Shown here: one piece after another, positions 1 through 5,995 of the stretch | Layout: each line of letters starts with the position of its first letter | Numbering within the stretch: position 1 is the first letter of the stretch | NCBI GenBank assembly: GCA_023128035.1 | Contig: JAGMES010000208.1 | Span: 1 to 6,780, forward strand | DNA: 6,780 nt | Source: Halanaerobiales bacterium | Lineage (GTDB): Bacteria; Bacillota_F; Halanaerobiia; DY22613 | Reading direction: 5' to 3' | Position numbers and translations under genes: made by a program | The notes under the pieces: generated by a model | Database searches by the model: none | The model's input: the letters and a program-made list of their open reading frames with translations, nothing else | What the model was told of the DNA's origin: nothing

Positions 1-471
1 CTGTCAAAAAGCATGTCTCTTAACAATAATGGTGCAGTTTACAGCGAACTAATAGAGATACATGAAGACACAGTACTAAAAGCCATAGCCTTAAAAGAAG
101 GTATGACAGCTAGTGAAGTAAGCGTTGGTGAATATATAATAACCTATAGTTTAGATATATCAAGCAATCCGGTAGATGGAGGTAGTGTAACGATTACTCC
201 AAAACAGGAAAATTACAGTTATGGAGATGAAGTTACTCTTGAAGCAGTAGCTGGTGAAGGATATAACTTCGATTACTGGGAAGGGAATTTAAGCGGAGCA
301 GAAAACCCAGTAAGTTTAACTATAAATGAAAGTAAGGAAATAACAGCTGTATTTGCACCTATTGAGTATTCTGTTACCTTTAAAGTTAAAGGAGAGGATG
401 ATACTACTCTATCAGGAGCAACAGTTAATTTAAATGGACAGAAAAAACAACAGATGAGAATGGTCTGGTAA
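1..471 (+). pseudogene. Fragment 1: chitobiase-C-like end, InlB B-repeat, start of beta-sandwich
   Basis: The frame is open from the first base of the window, so the ATG at 13 is probably internal rather than a start; no ribosome binding site precedes it. Nt 1-141 read like the second half of a chitobiase C-terminal domain (Tyr-Ser, then a strand containing DTVLKAIALKEGM). Nt 148-357 match the B-repeat pattern: NPVDGGSVT, then YGDEVTLEA, a GYNFDYWEG tryptophan motif, and a closing ITAVF strand. The next domain begins with VTFKVKG and LSGATVNLNGQ, but the frame runs out at TAA 469-471 because of the missing base in the A run at 442-447. Confidence 0.75.
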
Positions 472-959
472 CTTTCTCTATTAGAGCAGGAAATTATTCT
501 TATACAGTCAATTATGACAATTATGAGGATAAATCAGGAACGATTGAAGTAATAAATGAAGATATTCAGAATACAGTGGTTCTGGCTTTTTATGCTTCAA
601 TAGCAGAAGAATTATCACAAGCTCTAGCAGATGAAACAAAGACTATTATTAATCTAGTAGATGGAGAATATGATTTATCAGCTGAGATAAAAGTAGTAAA
701 CGGGTCGAAGGTATTAAAATCAGAGAGCAATGCTCTGGTATATTTAAACTTGGATCAAGATTTAGTTAATATAAACTATCAAGACCAAGTAATTCTGAAA
801 ACTTTGGTAGTAGGAAATTTAACTGTTAATAGTTTGAAAACTTTATCACTTGAAACGATTATTGAAGGAGATTTAAATCTTACTGGGGGAACTCTAAATC
901 TTGCTGATCAAAAGTTAGAAGTACAGGGGAACTTAAATCACTCTGGTGGTTTTCTTTAA
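450..959 (+). pseudogene. Fragment 2: rest of beta-sandwich and start of beta-helix-like region
   Basis: Adding one A to the run at 442-447 makes fragment 1 continue in this frame as TTDENGLVTFSIRAGNYSY, the expected second half of a carboxypeptidase-regulatory-like domain. There is no stop from 450 to 957. A Met-like GTG at 576 lies mid-domain and is not a credible start. From about 597 the protein changes to a region rich in Leu, Asn and Gly (EGDLNLTGGTLNLADQK) typical of repetitive extracellular beta structures. It stops at TAA 957-959, which is CAA (Gln) in the second repeat copy. Confidence 0.7.
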
Positions 960-1379
960 GTAAATAGTGGAGAGTTACATGTTGGAGGAAGTTATCTGAT
1001 AGAACAAATCGGTGGGGGAGATTCGCAAGGTTATATTGAAATGAATGATGAGAATGACAGAATCAATGTTGATGGAAACTTTATAATGGATAGTGTATGG
1101 TCTCGCAATGATAGACTAACTGCTGGAATACTGGAAGTAAAGGGAGACTTTACTCAAAAGAGGAGTGCTTCTAGTAGCAGTAGTAGTTATACTAATTTTA
1201 GGTCAACTGGTACTCACAAGGTTGTTTTATCTGGTACAGGGGATCAGGTAGTGAGTTTTGCCAGTCCTTTAACAACTGGATCCTGTTTTTCAGTGCTGGA
1301 ACTTTCTAATACTAGTGGAAACTATAACCTTTAACACCAAAGTAGCGGTAACGGGTGAAATAATCTATCATTCAGGAAT
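945..1379 (+). repeat. Direct repeat, copy 1 (about 435 bp)
   Basis: This is a near-identical partner of 1532-1964, in direct orientation with an offset of 585-587 bp; the offset changes only at the single-base indels. The stretch 1209-1320 is identical to 1795-1906 over 112 bp, whereas the flanks carry scattered substitutions. Copy 1 has the nonsense TAA at 957-959 and an extra A at 1319-1321, but keeps the C missing from copy 2. Confidence 0.9.
960..1334 (+). pseudogene. Fragment 3: first copy of the duplicated surface-repeat unit
   Basis: This is in the same frame as the preceding fragment and continuous with it apart from the nonsense codon at 957-959. It encodes VNSGELHVGGSYLIEQ, then NDENDRINVDGNFIMDSVW, LEVKGDFTQKRS, a six-serine run at 1170-1187, and GTHKVVLSGTGDQVVSF. 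An ATG at 1041 exists but has no good ribosome binding site and sits inside the repeat. The frame ends at 1334 because one extra A at 1319-1321 shifts the reading. Without it the protein would continue as TITFNTKVAVTGEI, as in the second copy. Confidence 0.7.
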
Positions 1380-1630
1380 TGGATATAAGCGGTGATGTTT
1401 ATCAAGAAGGAGAAACAGTATCTTTAAATGGATATACGCTTAATATCTTTGGAGGAAGCTATTATTTAAGTAATGGTACTCTGAATTTAGGAGGAGGAAA
1501 CCTGAATATAGCAGCAGAATTCTTCCATACAGGTGGTTTTCTTCAAGTAAATAGTGGAGAATTGCATGTTGTAGGAAGTTATTTGATAGAACAAATGGTG
1601 GGGGAGCTTCGCAAGGTTATATTGAAATGA
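1379..1630 (+). pseudogene. Fragment 4: linker between repeat copies and start of copy two
   Basis: The frame opens with TTG at 1379 but has no ribosome binding site. The sequence (LDISGDVYQEGETVSLNGY, then LNIFGGSYYLSNGTLNLGG) is a continuation of fragment 3 after a second shift near 1376-1380, either one inserted base or two lost. It runs into copy two of the repeat (TGGFLQVNSGELHVVGSYLIEQ) and then goes out of frame because copy two lacks the C found in the ATCGGT of copy one. The last 12 residues before TGA 1628-1630 are therefore out-of-frame translation. Confidence 0.7.
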
Positions 1631-1964
1631 ATGATGAGAACGGCAGGATCATTGTTGATGGCAACTTTATTATGGATAGTGTATGGTCTCACAAAGATAG
1701 ATTAATTGCAGGAACATTGGAAGTAAAGGGAGACTTTACGCAAAAGAGGAGTGCTTATAGTAGCAGTAGTAGTTATACTAATTTCCGGGCTATAGGTACT
1801 CACAAGGTTGTTTTATCTGGTACAGGGGATCAGGTAGTGAGTTTTGCCAGTCCTTTAACAACTGGATCCTGTTTTTCAGTGCTGGAACTTTCTAATACTA
1901 GTGGAACTATAACCTTTAACAGTAGAGCAGCGGTAACAGGTGAGATAAATCCACAGCCAGGAAT
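1532..1964 (+). repeat. Direct repeat, copy 2 (about 433 bp)
   Basis: This is the partner of 945-1379. It keeps the CAA codon and the correct A count that copy 1 has lost, but lacks one C between 1596 and 1597. Together the two copies allow the undamaged repeat unit to be reconstructed. Confidence 0.9.
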
Positions 1965-2184
1965 AAATCTTTTACAAACGGAAAATCTTTATCCAGCGGG
2001 TACTGCTGAAATAATCGGTGGAAACTGGGCATGGGATCTTGGAATTAGTGAAAATTGGACCTTGCAGCATGATTTGACAGTTGATTGTGATCTTTATCTA
2101 AACTCTGGAAATCTTTATACAAATGGTTTTAACCTTAATATTACTGGTACCACTCATTATTTAGGAGGAATTATAGTAATCTAA
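1627..2184 (+). pseudogene. Fragment 5: second repeat copy and C-terminal end
   Basis: This frame overlaps fragment 4 by a few bases and restores the repeat reading frame after the lost C at 1596/1597. It repeats NDENGRIIVDGNFIMDSVW, LEVKGDFTQKRS, a serine run, GTHKVVLSGTGDQVVSF and LELSNTSGTITFN, then diverges into NPQPGINLLQTENLYPAG and a further beta-rich segment (LYLNSGNLYTNGFNLNITG). It ends with HYLGGIIVI at 2184, just where the parallel segment in fragment 4 continues with SNGTLNLGGGNLN. That suggests the present end is a truncation and not a natural C-terminus. It has no ribosome binding site of its own; independent translation is unlikely. Confidence 0.65.
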
Positions 2185-2193
2185 GTTCTTGAA

Positions 2194-2227
2194 AGCCTCG
2201 GTAGAATTTTACCGAGGCTATTTTTTT
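2194..2227 (+). terminator. Intrinsic terminator after the surface-protein pseudogene
   Basis: A perfect 10-bp stem AGCCTCGGTA / TACCGAGGCT (2194-2203 and 2210-2219) closes a 6-nt loop and is followed by A and seven T. It lies 9 nt after the stop at 2184 and isolates the transporter operon from upstream transcription. Confidence 0.93.
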
Positions 2228-2278
2228 GTGTAGAATTATTTTGCTAACTTAGATTTAATAAATTATAAAAGATTCAAA

Positions 2279-2307
2279 TTGACATCTAACAACTTCCATG
2301 TTACAAT
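2279..2307 (+). promoter_or_regulatory. Strong sigma-A promoter of the osmolyte transporter operon
   Basis: The -35 is TTGACA (2279-2284), the spacer 17 bp, and the -10 TACAAT (2302-2307), with an extended -10 TG at 2299-2300. Predicted transcription start is near 2313-2314, giving a leader of about 68 nt. Such a near-consensus promoter would normally need active repression, which fits the inverted repeats laid over it. Confidence 0.88.
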
Positions 2308-2316
2308 GAAGTTGTT
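2288..2316 (+). promoter_or_regulatory. Candidate operator: 9-bp inverted repeat over the -10 element
   Basis: AACAACTTC (2288-2296) is matched exactly by GAAGTTGTT (2308-2316), with an 11-bp spacer whose centre TGTTACA is itself symmetric around 2302. It spans the promoter spacer, -10 and start site, a classic repressor position. The likely binder is the GntR/RCK_C regulator encoded at 5164-5793; this is inference from context. Confidence 0.65.
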
Positions 2317-2358
2317 TAAAACTGACGACTTATTACTAATTGAGAGTTGTCAGTTTTA
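2317..2358 (+). promoter_or_regulatory. Second inverted repeat / 5' leader hairpin
   Basis: A 14-bp stem (2317-2330 with 2345-2358, one G-U pair) carries TAAAACTGACGACT on the left and AGTTGTCAGTTTTA on the right, with a 14-nt loop. It lies immediately downstream of the predicted start site. It shares the AGTTGT / ACRACT half-site with the inverted repeat at 2288-2316, so it may be a second operator. As RNA it would form a hairpin at the extreme 5' end of the transcript. The T run is part of the stem and no U tract follows, so it is not a convincing terminator. Confidence 0.6.
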
Positions 2359-2381
2359 ATAATTGGCTTAGGAGGGTATAA

Positions 2382-3497
2382 ATGATAAAATTCGAGAATG
2401 TACACAAAATTTATGAAGATAATTTTGAAGCAGTAAAAAACTTAAATTTCACAGTAAAAGAAGGAGAATTGTTAGTTTTAATAGGTCCAAGTGGTTGTGG
2501 TAAGACTACAACAATGAAGATGATTAATCGTTTGATCGACCTTTCAAAAGGGACAATCTATATTAATAAAAAACCAGTTAATGATCAAGATCCTGTAATT
2601 CTTCGAAGAAATATAGGATATGTGATTCAGCAAATAGGGTTATTTCCACATATGACTATTGCGGAAAATATTGCTTTAGTGCCAAAATTAAAAAAAATAG
2701 ACAAGGAAGTTTATGAAAAAAAAATAGATGAATTGTTGATGATGGTAGGTTTAGAACCTCACATCTATCGTGATAGATATCCCGTTGAATTGAGTGGGGG
2801 TCAACAACAAAGAATAGGAGTTATACGAGCTTTAGCAGCAGATCCTTCTATTATTCTTATGGATGAACCTTTTAGTGCCTTAGATCCGATCAGTCGAGAA
2901 GAATTACAAGAAGAGTTGGTAAGATTAAAAGAAGAAATAAATAAGACAATTGTTTTTGTTACTCACGATATGGATGAGGCATTAAAGATTGCGGATAGAA
3001 TTTGTATAATGAAAGATGGTGAAATTGTTCAGTTAGATACTCCTGAAAAAATATTGAGATATCCTGCTAATGATTTTGTTAAGAATTTTATTGGTGAAAA
3101 AAGATTGAATAATATATCTGAGATGCCAGAGCTTGAAAAAGTTATTGTAAAAGCAATTACAATTAAACCTGAAAAGGGTTTAGCTGAGGCTATAAAGATT
3201 TTACACAAATACAGGGTTGACAGTTTAGTTGTTGTAGATCAATCTAAGCAGTTTTTGGGTGTAGTAGATGTCTGGGATATTTACAAAAATTACAAAAAAG
3301 AAGAGTTAAAGATTTGCGATATTATCAAAACTAACCCAATAATATTAAATGAAAAGCAGACTATCAATGATGCTCTAAATTGCATTGGAGAAGCTAAAAT
3401 AGGTTATTTACCTGTTGTAACTGCTACAGGAGAACTTAAAGGTATAATTACTAATGAAAGTTTGGTAGAAAATATTATAGATGAGTTTTCGATTTAA
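2382..3497 (+). CDS. opuCA: Osmolyte (glycine betaine/carnitine/choline) ABC transporter ATPase with CBS pair
   Basis: This is the cytoplasmic ATPase that powers uptake of quaternary-ammonium compatible solutes. The 371-residue protein shows Walker A GPSGCGKTT at 35-43, a Q-loop at 83-84, the signature LSGGQ at 137-141, Walker B ILMDE at 158-162, the D-loop SALD at 165-168 and the switch histidine H195. Two CBS domains follow at about 254-305 and 312-367. Length and architecture match Bacillus/Listeria OpuCA (about 380-400 residues). The start is fixed by AGGAGGG at 2370-2376, 5 nt before ATG. The permease gene follows after 16 nt. OpuCA CBS domains in Listeria bind c-di-AMP, which inhibits uptake; the same is inferred here. 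The substrate is not proven: the related EgtV ATPase serves ergothioneine uptake. Confidence 0.93.
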   Translation: MIKFENVHKIYEDNFEAVKNLNFTVKEGELLVLIGPSGCGKTTTMKMINRLIDLSKGTIYINKKPVNDQDPVILRRNIGYVIQQIGLFPHMTIAENIALVPKLKKIDKEVYEKKIDELLMMVGLEPHIYRDRYPVELSGGQQQRIGVIRALAADPSIILMDEPFSALDPISREELQEELVRLKEEINKTIVFVTHDMDEALKIADRICIMKDGEIVQLDTPEKILRYPANDFVKNFIGEKRLNNISEMPELEKVIVKAITIKPEKGLAEAIKILHKYRVDSLVVVDQSKQFLGVVDVWDIYKNYKKEELKICDIIKTNPIILNEKQTINDALNCIGEAKIGYLPVVTATGELKGIITNESLVENIIDEFSI

Positions 3498-3513
3498 GAA
3501 AGAGGTGTCTAAT

Positions 3514-4170
3514 TTGGGTTCAAAGAGCTTTTGGAGTTTGTTTGTTGGAACTTTAATTGATAGGTGGCCTGATATAGTTAAAGGAGTTATTGAACATGGT
3601 GAATTAACATTAATTGCTTTGACTTTATCTATATTAGTTGCAGTACCTTTAGGAATATTGTTAACAAGGTATAAAAAATATTCAGATGTTGTAATTGGAG
3701 TAGCTGCTGTTTTTCAGACTATTCCTAGTTTGGCGCTTTTAGGATTTTTGATTCCCTTATTAGGTATAGGAAAGATACCGGCAATTGTTGCACTTTTTAT
3801 TTATGGTATACTACCGATATTACGTAATACTTATACAGGTATAATTGGGGTAGATGCAGCAATCCTTCAAGCGGGTAGAGGTATGGGTATGACTTCAAAA
3901 CAGTTATTATTTATGGTGGAACTACCATTGGCTTTAAACATAATTATGGCAGGAATTAGGACTTCAGCTGTACTTATAATTGGTGTTGCAACTTTAGCGT
4001 CTTTAGTTGGTGCAGGTGGACTTGGAGATCTAATTTTCAGAGGAATTTCATCAGTAAATTCAAGTCTTATTTTGGCTGGGGCTATTCCAGCTGCATTGTT
4101 AGCTTTGTTATTTGATTATATTTTAAAACTATTTGAAAAAAGATTAACACCTAGAGGATTAAAAAATTAA
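3514..4170 (+). CDS. opuCB: Osmolyte ABC transporter permease (OpuCB/OpuCD type)
   Basis: This is the membrane subunit of the transporter, 218 residues, with about five to six hydrophobic segments (roughly 30-50, 58-83, 88-105, 140-165, 184-204). The conserved cytoplasmic EAA-type loop is clear at 114-138 (DAA...QAGRGMGM...ELPLAL), where the ATPase docks. TTG 3514 is chosen as start because AGAGGTG (3501-3507) lies 6 nt ahead of it. An in-frame ATG at 3481 would add 11 residues and overlap the ATPase gene, but has no ribosome binding site. Bacillus OpuC and OpuB systems use two different permeases, OpuCB and OpuCD. Only one is present here, so a homodimer is inferred. The binding-protein gene begins 16 nt after the stop, indicating one operon. 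Confidence 0.9.
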   Translation: MGSKSFWSLFVGTLIDRWPDIVKGVIEHGELTLIALTLSILVAVPLGILLTRYKKYSDVVIGVAAVFQTIPSLALLGFLIPLLGIGKIPAIVALFIYGILPILRNTYTGIIGVDAAILQAGRGMGMTSKQLLFMVELPLALNIIMAGIRTSAVLIIGVATLASLVGAGGLGDLIFRGISSVNSSLILAGAIPAALLALLFDYILKLFEKRLTPRGLKN

Positions 4171-4186
4171 AAAAGGAGACAAACGT

Positions 4187-5065
4187 ATGAAAAAAACATT
4201 TTTATTGTTATTAGTTTTGTTTATGGCCTTTGTGTTAGTTGGATGTGGGAAAGCGGATATTGTTGTTGGAGGAAAAGATTTTACAGAACAAGATATTTTG
4301 GTTCAGATTTTATCAGAGTTAATTGAAGCTAAAACGGATCTTAAAGTTGAGAGAAAAGCTTATCTAGGTGGTTCAACAGTGGTTGCTAATGCTTTAGATT
4401 CTGGTTCCTTGGATATATATGTGGAATATACTGGTACAGCTTTGATTAGTATATTGGATGAAAAGGTTATGAATGATCCAGAAGCAGTGTATGATCTTGT
4501 AAAGAAAAGATATATTGAAGAGAAGGATATAATTTGGCTCAAACCATTGGGATTTAATAATACATTTGCTATAACAATGAAAGAATCGAAAGCTAAAGAG
4601 ATTGGTATCAAAAGTCTTTCTGATTTAGTAGAGTTTTCAGATAGTTTATCTTTCGCTTCAACTCAAGAATTTTTAGAAAGAGAAGATGGGTATAATAATT
4701 TACAAGAGGTTTATGGTATAAAGTTTAAAGATGTTAGAGGAATGGATCCTGGACTTTGTTATGTAGCTGTTAGAGATGATAAAGTTGACGTGAATGTTTC
4801 TTTTGCAACTGATGGTAGAATACCGGCTTTTAATCTTGTAGTATTAGAAGATGATAAGGACTTCTTTCCACCATATTATGCAGCACCTCTAATTAAAAAG
4901 GATACTTTAAATAAATATCCGGAACTTGAACAGGTATTGAATTTGTTAGCTGGAAGGTTAGATGATAAAACTATGGCAGATTTGAATGCAAAAGTAGATA
5001 TAGAAAAACAGAATTCAAAAAATGTTGCAGTTGAGTGGCTGAGAGAAGAAGGGTTGATTGAATAA
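4187..5065 (+). CDS. opuCC: Osmolyte-binding lipoprotein of the OpuCC/ProX family
   Basis: This is the extracellular, membrane-anchored binding protein that delivers solute to the permease. The 292-residue precursor has a lipoprotein signal: KK near the N-terminus, a hydrophobic core, and lipobox LVGC with Cys20 as the lipidated residue. Family motifs are KDFTE (30-34), LGGS (60-63), YVEYTGTAL (78-86), GFNNTFA (122-128), MDPGL (186-190), FATDGRI (206-212) and FFPPYYAAP (226-234). Tyr81 and Tyr230 or 231 correspond to aromatic-cage positions of OpuCC. Positions usually Tyr in NTYA and YSTDGR are Phe127 and Phe206, so affinity or ligand may differ. AAGGAG at 4173-4178 sits 8 nt before ATG. Glycine betaine, carnitine or choline is most likely; ergothioneine (EgtU-like) is an alternative. 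Confidence 0.9.
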   Translation: MKKTFLLLLVLFMAFVLVGCGKADIVVGGKDFTEQDILVQILSELIEAKTDLKVERKAYLGGSTVVANALDSGSLDIYVEYTGTALISILDEKVMNDPEAVYDLVKKRYIEEKDIIWLKPLGFNNTFAITMKESKAKEIGIKSLSDLVEFSDSLSFASTQEFLEREDGYNNLQEVYGIKFKDVRGMDPGLCYVAVRDDKVDVNVSFATDGRIPAFNLVVLEDDKDFFPPYYAAPLIKKDTLNKYPELEQVLNLLAGRLDDKTMADLNAKVDIEKQNSKNVAVEWLREEGLIE

Positions 5066-5090
5066 GATTATTGATATTAGGTGTTATTTG

Positions 5091-5119
5091 ATTTTAGTAG
5101 TAGATGTAGAAACTAAAAT
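5091..5119. promoter_or_regulatory. Inverted repeat upstream of the regulator gene
   Basis: ATTTTAGT (5091-5098) is matched exactly by ACTAAAAT (5112-5119) across 13 bp, in the 98-bp gap between the binding-protein gene and the regulator. It could be an autoregulatory operator or a weak processing hairpin. It does not share the AGTTGT half-site of the transporter promoter. No convincing -35/-10 pair was found here (only AT-rich TATGAT/TAAAAT-like -10 candidates), and there is no terminator, so read-through from the transporter genes is likely. Confidence 0.3.
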
Positions 5120-5163
5120 ATGATAAAATATAAATGTAAATCTATACGGAAGGAAAATGAACA

Positions 5164-5793
5164 ATGAAAAGTAAAGAAATAACACCTAGATATTTAAAAA
5201 TTGCTTTAGATATAGCATATAGAATTTTTAGTGGTGAGTTTAAGGAAAAGCAAAAAATTAGTGGACGTTCAACTCTTGCGGGCACTTATAACGTTTCTCC
5301 TGAAACAATTCGCCGGTCTGTTTCTTTATTAAAAGATATGAATGTTGTTGAGGTAATAGAAAAAAGCGGAATACATGTTATTTCAAAGAAAAATGCACAG
5401 CTTTTTATTCAAAAATTTAACACACAAAAAAATATTATAGAATTGAAAGAGAAAAATTTAAATTTAATTGCTCAAAAAAAAGAGATTGAGCGGGAAATAG
5501 AAAAAAACATTAATTCAATTATTGAATACTCAATTCAATTGAGAAATTTTGGTATGATCCATCCTTTTGAAATTGAAATCAAACCTTCAAGTCCTCTTAT
5601 TAATAAGACTGTGGGAGAAACTCATTTCTGGCAGAATACAGGAGCTACTATTATTGGAGTTAAAAGAGATGGAGAATTATGTATATCTCCCGGGTGTTCT
5701 TTATGTTTTGCAGAAAAAGATGTTATATTCTTAGTTTGTAAAAGTGATAATTTTGAAAAAATTAAAAAGTTTATTGAGACCGGAGAAATATAA
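5164..5793 (+). CDS. busR: BusR-like regulator: GntR winged helix, coiled coil, RCK_C (TrkA_C) domain
   Basis: This is a DNA-binding transcription factor that probably represses the adjacent osmolyte transporter in response to c-di-AMP. The 209-residue protein has a GntR-type winged helix at about 10-75 (recognition region VSPETIRRSVSLLKDM at 44-59), a charged coiled coil at about 80-127, and an RCK_C/TrkA_C domain at about 134-206. The RCK_C domain carries the motif FWQNTGATIIGV (156-167) and ISPG (175-178). This order and length match BusR of Streptococcus and Lactococcus, which binds c-di-AMP through RCK_C and then represses the busA betaine transporter genes. The ATG at 5164 is preceded by GGAAGGAAA; an earlier ATG at 5157 gives only five codons. 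The gene follows the transporter by 98 nt with no terminator between. The ligand and the target site are inferred from family and context, not demonstrated. Confidence 0.88.
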   Translation: MKSKEITPRYLKIALDIAYRIFSGEFKEKQKISGRSTLAGTYNVSPETIRRSVSLLKDMNVVEVIEKSGIHVISKKNAQLFIQKFNTQKNIIELKEKNLNLIAQKKEIEREIEKNINSIIEYSIQLRNFGMIHPFEIEIKPSSPLINKTVGETHFWQNTGATIIGVKRDGELCISPGCSLCFAEKDVIFLVCKSDNFEKIKKFIETGEI

Positions 5794-5827
5794 TACTATT
5801 TAAAGAAAAAATATTATATTTTTTTAC

Positions 5828-5860
5828 AACACCCAGAAAATCACATCTAGGGTGTTTTTT
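5828..5860 (+). terminator. Intrinsic terminator of the transporter-regulator operon
   Basis: AACACCC (5828-5834) pairs with GGGTGTT (5850-5856), and AGA/TCT (5835-5837 with 5846-5848) can extend the stem past one bulged A. A run of eight T starts at 5855. It lies 34 nt after the regulator stop. Confidence 0.85.
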
Positions 5861-5891
5861 TTAATTTGTAAAGATTGGACTTTGCCGAGGC

Positions 5892-5919
5892 TTGACTTTT
5901 GATAAGACTGGCATATAAT
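5892..5919 (+). promoter_or_regulatory. Promoter of the cysteine-rich small protein gene
   Basis: The -35 TTGACT (5892-5897) and -10 TATAAT (5914-5919) are separated by 16 bp, with predicted start near 5926. The leader is about 70 nt and shows only short imperfect pairing (ACCTA/TAGGT around 5954-5975), with no riboswitch class recognised. It lies downstream of the terminator at 5828-5860, so the gene appears to have its own transcript. Confidence 0.8.
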
Positions 5920-5995
5920 AGAAGATAGGGAATGTAAACCCGATATATCAAAAACCTATTGTTGATTTCATTAGGTGAACAAAGGAGATTAAAAT

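Larger units (their letters stand above)
1..2184 (+). pseudogene. Decayed extracellular repeat protein (3' part of a large gene)
   Basis: This is one ancestral gene now split across three reading frames; it enters from upstream of the window. Domain order is: end of a chitobiase/beta-hexosaminidase C-terminal-like domain (nt 1-141), a divergent InlB B-repeat (about 148-357), a carboxypeptidase-regulatory-like beta-sandwich (about 364-590), then a long Gly/Asn/Leu-rich beta-helix-like region to 2184 containing a duplicated segment. Lesions seen are a lost base in the A6 run 442-447, a TAA at 957-959 where the sister repeat reads CAA, an extra A at 1319-1321, a shift near 1376-1380, and a lost C between 1596 and 1597. 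Domains of this kind occur in cell-surface or secreted proteins, so an adhesin or surface-layer role is inferred. No cell-wall anchor is visible. Neighbouring genes are intact, so true decay is likelier than poor sequence, though sequencing error in homopolymers cannot be excluded. Confidence 0.82.

Noticed and set aside
945..1964. CRISPR-like or transposon-like repeat
   Set aside because: There are only two long direct copies, they are in coding sequence and encode the same protein motifs, and no transposase or terminal inverted repeats flank them; it is an internal protein repeat.
2232..2278. Possible riboswitch or small RNA between terminator and promoter
   Set aside because: The stretch is short, AT-rich and lies upstream of the mapped promoter elements; no conserved riboswitch motif is visible.
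4360..4611. Minus-strand open frame of 83 codons
   Set aside because: It lies wholly inside the binding-protein gene, antisense to it, has no ribosome binding site and no recognisable family; it is a shadow of the real gene.
5806..5824. Perfect AT-only palindrome AAAAAATAT-T-ATATTTTTT after the regulator
   Set aside because: With no GC pairs it would form a weak hairpin, and a proper GC-containing terminator follows at 5828. It may simply be AT-rich spacer.
5908..5922. TGGCA-like motif resembling a sigma-54 promoter element
   Set aside because: The -12 GC element is absent at the right spacing, and a normal sigma-A promoter (TTGACT/TATAAT) explains the site better.
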